DNA from: Clostridium drakei
GTDB lineage: Bacteria > Bacillota > Clostridia > Clostridiales > Clostridiaceae
Direction of reading: 5' to 3'
Assembly (NCBI RefSeq): GCF_000633595.2
Contig: NZ_JIBU02000020.1
Span: forward strand, 1 to 64,000
Length of the DNA stretch: 64,000 nt
Part shown: piece by piece, positions 61,387 through 64,000 of the stretch
Layout: the number at the start of each line of letters is the position of its first letter
How positions within the stretch are numbered: the stretch's first letter is position 1
The notes under the pieces: model-generated
Database searches by the model: none
The model's input: the letters and a program-made list of their open reading frames with translations, nothing else
What the model was told of the DNA's origin: nothing
Made by a program: the position numbers and the translations under genes

Positions 61387-62553
61387 TTATAAATTTTTGT
61401 ATATCTTTTCTAACATCCTATAATTTTTATTTACGCTATACTTTCTTTCATATTCATTTAAGGCATTATTAATATACATGTTTAATTTATCTATGTTCTG
61501 AAAAGACTTCAGAACTTCTTTTATACTACTATTAGTAAAATCATGAACTATTCCATAAGTTTTATCTTTAAGCAATCCCCCTACATTACCTATATTGCTC
61601 CCAATTATAGGAACACCTTGTGATAATGCTTCAATAATTACCATTGGAAATCCCTCATACCATTGTGATGGAATTATCAAAGCTTTTGCCTTTGAAAGAA
61701 TTTTCATTGCATCTTCTTTCTTCCTTGTTCCTAAGAATTCAATATTACTGATATTGTTATTAGTTATAAACTCTCTTAAATACCCTTCTTCTGTTCCAGC
61801 TCCAACAATAACTAGTGTCTCATCTTTTATCTCTTTCCAAGTATTTAACAACAAATGAATTCCTTTAATACTTTCTATTCTACCAAGAAACATAAAATAT
61901 TCTCTATCTTTTACTGGAATAATGTCTAAATTAGTTTTTTCAGTAAAATTAGACTTAATAACTATTTTATTTTTAGGTATTAACGCTTCAAGTTTTCTCT
62001 TATTAAACTTTGTTAAAGCTATATACGTATCCACTTTGTCATAACTACCAATAATCCTATTTATCTTCAACATAAGCACAACTGCTAATGTTTGAATTTT
62101 GGAATTTCTATAGCACTTATTTTTAATAGCACACTTAAGACCCTTACTTATACACTCCTCACATATCTTACCATTACAAGTAAAGGTGGCTCCTGGACAA
62201 AGTAATCTAAAATTATGAACAGTTTGCACTATTTTGCAACCACAATCTTTTGCTGCTTTATAAACTGAAGGACTTATTAAAGGTAAAGTATTATGCACAT
62301 GAACTATATCTATCTCATTCTCCCTAATTACTTTTTTTACTTCCCTAACAGTCTTAAAAGAATATATAGTTTCAAATGGTAACTTTATCTTTTCCAAAAT
62401 CCCACTTTTCTTTATTTCCTCATTATGTCTTGTATACATAAATACTTCATGCCCATTATCCTCAAGCATCTTCTTTTCATTAGCAACTACAGTATCCTCT
62501 CCTCCAGAAACTTGATAATAATTATGGACTATTAATACTCTTTCTTTATCCAT
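61387..62553 (-). CDS. Family 4 glycosyltransferase
   Basis: 388 residues. The N terminus RVLIVHNYYQVSGGEDTVVANEKKML is the usual GT4 acceptor domain. GCKIVQTVHNFRLLCPGATFTCNGKICEECISKGLKCAIKNKC is a six-cysteine insert found in a subgroup of this family, perhaps metal-binding. The donor domain has YFMFLGRIESIKGIHLLLNTW and PSQWYEGFPMVIIEALSQGVPIIGSNIGNVGGL with the E-x7-E motif. It is part of the polysaccharide operon. Confidence 0.92.
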   Translation of the reverse strand: MDKERVLIVHNYYQVSGGEDTVVANEKKMLEDNGHEVFMYTRHNEEIKKSGILEKIKLPFETIYSFKTVREVKKVIRENEIDIVHVHNTLPLISPSVYKAAKDCGCKIVQTVHNFRLLCPGATFTCNGKICEECISKGLKCAIKNKCYRNSKIQTLAVVLMLKINRIIGSYDKVDTYIALTKFNKRKLEALIPKNKIVIKSNFTEKTNLDIIPVKDREYFMFLGRIESIKGIHLLLNTWKEIKDETLVIVGAGTEEGYLREFITNNNISNIEFLGTRKKEDAMKILSKAKALIIPSQWYEGFPMVIIEALSQGVPIIGSNIGNVGGLLKDKTYGIVHDFTNSSIKEVLKSFQNIDKLNMYINNALNEYERKYSVNKNYRMLEKIYKNL

Positions 62554-62579
62554 TATCCATGTAGTCCTTTCACCAAAAC

Positions 62580-63311
62580 TTATTTATTGAACATAGTTAA
62601 ATAAATAAACTTAATATTTGTAGTAACATACCTTTTTAATAATCTCTTAGGATCTTGCATTAATCTATATAACCATTCTAGGCTACACTTTTGCATCCAC
62701 ATTGGAGCTCTTGCTATTTTTTCAGCATAGTAATCAAATCCAGCTCCCACTCCAACCATTATTGCATTAACCTTTCCTTTATGAGTAAACATCCACTTTT
62801 CCTGTTTAGGTGCACCTAAGCCAATCCATAAGAAATCCACATTGCTATTATTTATTTCATTTAAAACCTTATCACTTTCTAAAGATACTTCTGACTTAAA
62901 TGGAGGTGAATACATTCCTGCTATACTTAATTTGGGATACTTATTCTTAAGCTTATTTTTAAGCAATTCTAGTGTTTCTTTTGTACTACCATAAAAATAA
63001 TGTTTATATCCTTTCTCCTCTGATTCTTTAAACAACTTACCCATCAAATCTGGACCAGTTACCCTTTCAGCATTTTTTAATCCTCGTTTCTTACTTAAAA
63101 TAGAAAGTGGTTTTCCATCTGGAAGTGATAATGCACCACTATTTTGTATTTTCCTATATTCCTCATCCTCATAAGCCATTATAGTAGTATGAACATTAGA
63201 GATACAGACATAATTCCCTTTAAGCTTCTCTAAATTTTTCTCAATATAATTAACTATCTCATTAAGATTAGTAACGGCTACATTAACACCAAATATATTA
63301 CAAATTTCCAT
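62580..63311 (-). CDS. WecG/TagA/CpsF family glycosyltransferase
   Basis: 243 residues, the GT26 family size. Motifs are CISNVHTTIMAYEDEEYRKIQNSGALSLPDGKPLSIL, RVTGPDLMGKLF, YFYGSTKETLELLKNKLKNKYPKLSIAGMYSPPF, VDFLWIGLGAPKQEKWM and ARAPMWMQKCSLEWLYRLMQDPKRLLKRY. The family adds ManNAc or a related HexNAc(A) residue as the second sugar on the carrier lipid, as in TagA and WecG. It probably sets the second unit of the repeat. It starts 2 bases from the end of fcl. Confidence 0.93.
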   Translation of the reverse strand: MEICNIFGVNVAVTNLNEIVNYIEKNLEKLKGNYVCISNVHTTIMAYEDEEYRKIQNSGALSLPDGKPLSILSKKRGLKNAERVTGPDLMGKLFKESEEKGYKHYFYGSTKETLELLKNKLKNKYPKLSIAGMYSPPFKSEVSLESDKVLNEINNSNVDFLWIGLGAPKQEKWMFTHKGKVNAIMVGVGAGFDYYAEKIARAPMWMQKCSLEWLYRLMQDPKRLLKRYVTTNIKFIYLTMFNK

Positions 63312-63313
63312 TA

Positions 63314-64000
63314 CTAAATTCCTTTCTGATTATTGATATAGTTTTCTACAAACCACTTGTAGGTCTTTTTAATTCCTTCTTTAAGTTCAATCTTATAAGT
63401 CCATCCTGCTGCCTCAAGTCTGCTTACATCAAGAAGCTTTCTAGGGGTTCCATCTGGTTTACTAAAATCAAATACTAATCTTCCTTCATATCCAATAATT
63501 TTCTTAATTAATTCTGCAAGTCCTCTTATACTAATTTCTTTACCTGTACCAATGTTAAAGAACTCATTTTCCTTATAGGTTTCCATTAAGTAAATACAAG
63601 CATCTGCCATATCTTCAGAATATAAGAATTCCCTAAGTGGTGTTCCACTTCCCCATACTACAACTTCTGGAACATTGCTATCCTTAGCTTCATGAAATCT
63701 TCTAATTAACGCTGGCATTACATGAGAATTTTCTGGATGAAAGTTATCATAAGGTCCATATAAGTTTGTAGGCATTACACTTATATATTTTGTACCATAT
63801 TGTTTATTAAAGAATTGACACATTTTGAGTCCAGATATTTTAGCTAATGCATAGGCTTCATTTGTTTCTTCTAAATATCCTGAAAGTAAATACTCCTCCT
63901 TTATAGGTTGTGGACACATTTTAGGATAAATACATGAACTTCCAAGAAACATTAACTTTTTTACTTCATACTTATAGGCCATTCCTATAACATTATTTTG
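63314..64000 (-). CDS. fcl: GDP-L-fucose synthase, 5' end beyond the right edge
   Basis: The frame is open to the window edge; the six codons before the ATG at 63982 (reading QNNVIG) fit the protein, so 63982 is internal. Visible are FLGSSCIYP with the catalytic Ser/Cys, [13 protein letters not shown] with the catalytic Tyr-x3-Lys, [30 protein letters not shown] and [24 protein letters not shown]. These are the signature blocks of GDP-4-keto-6-deoxymannose epimerase/reductase. It makes GDP-L-fucose from the product of GDP-mannose dehydratase (gmd), whose gene should lie just to the right. The fucosyltransferase-like gene at 56833 is the likely consumer. Confidence 0.92.
   Translation of the reverse strand, partial: QNNVIGMAYKYEVKKLMFLGSSCIYPKMCPQPIKEEYLLSGYLEETNEAYALAKISGLKMCQFFNKQYGTKYISVMPTNLYGPYDNFHPENSHVMPALIRRFHEAKDSNVPEVVVWGSGTPLREFLYSEDMADACIYLMETYKENEFFNIGTGKEISIRGLAELIKKIIGYEGRLVFDFSKPDGTPRKLLDVSRLEAAGWTYKIELKEGIKKTYKWFVENYINNQKGI

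Noticed and set aside
1-64000. CRISPR arrays, tRNA and rRNA genes
   Set aside because: No regularly spaced short repeats, cloverleaf or rRNA sequence was recognised on either strand.
53848-64000. Treating the polysaccharide operon and lasso cluster as one unit
   Set aside because: A terminator at 51940-51982 and a 180-base gap separate them, and no shared gene function links them.

Overview
The window looks like a low-GC Clostridium (sensu stricto) chromosome. Coding DNA is A+T-rich, ribosome sites are strong GGAGG types, TTG and GTG starts are frequent, and the gene families are clostridial: AdhE with a sigma-54 activator, DUF1659/DUF2922/YvrJ small proteins, a GerW sporulation protein, a flavodoxin-ferredoxin (EFR1-type) protein and a ferredoxin-nitroreductase. 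I cannot name the species from sequence alone.

Left part (1-10700): the start of a secreted tandem-repeat protein runs off the left edge. Transposase debris, a TetR regulator and a divergent ferredoxin-nitroreductase follow. Next is a three-gene Lamassu/ABC-3C type anti-phage operon (4548-9481): Cap4-like nuclease, small middle subunit and SMC-like ATPase with a zinc hook. It is bounded by transposase debris on one side and by a 130-bp diverged copy of the nitroreductase gene plus two palindromes on the other. A frameshifted lipoprotein thermonuclease follows.

10700-15300 holds the small clostridial DUF1659, DUF2922 and YvrJ proteins, two overlapping sigma-70-like genes, a 200-bp imperfect palindromic repeat, and a DnaD/DnaC-like replication pair. 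No integrase or capsid gene is visible.

15300-43300 is mostly metabolic and regulatory: a cis-prenyltransferase, an EFR1-type protein, a sigma-54 activator with a -24/-12 promoter in front of adhE, a small (p)ppGpp synthetase, a SUV3-like RNA helicase, an IS3 element, redox enzymes, a soluble chemotaxis-type receptor, a permease, a beta-CASP nuclease with a long C-terminal extension, an ECF sigma/anti-sigma/GerW operon and a YitT membrane protein. Several decayed genes lie between them: an aldo/keto reductase tail, a GntR regulator and a BioY tail.

44700-51823 is a lasso peptide cluster, transcribed leftward: nucleotidyltransferase, HPr-kinase-like peptide kinase, RRE protein (B1), leader peptidase (B2), cyclase (C), a 45-aa precursor (A) and an ABC exporter (D). 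A perfect 19-bp hairpin separates the precursor from the exporter. The kinase plus nucleotidyltransferase suggest a C-terminally phosphorylated, further decorated lasso peptide.

52000-64000 is a leftward surface-polysaccharide operon: GDP-L-fucose synthase (cut by the right edge), WecG/TagA transferase, three GT4-type transferases, a Wzy-like polymerase, a fucosyltransferase-like protein, a GT2 transferase, a Wzx-like flippase, and an exported beta-helix protein with an apparent late nonsense mutation.
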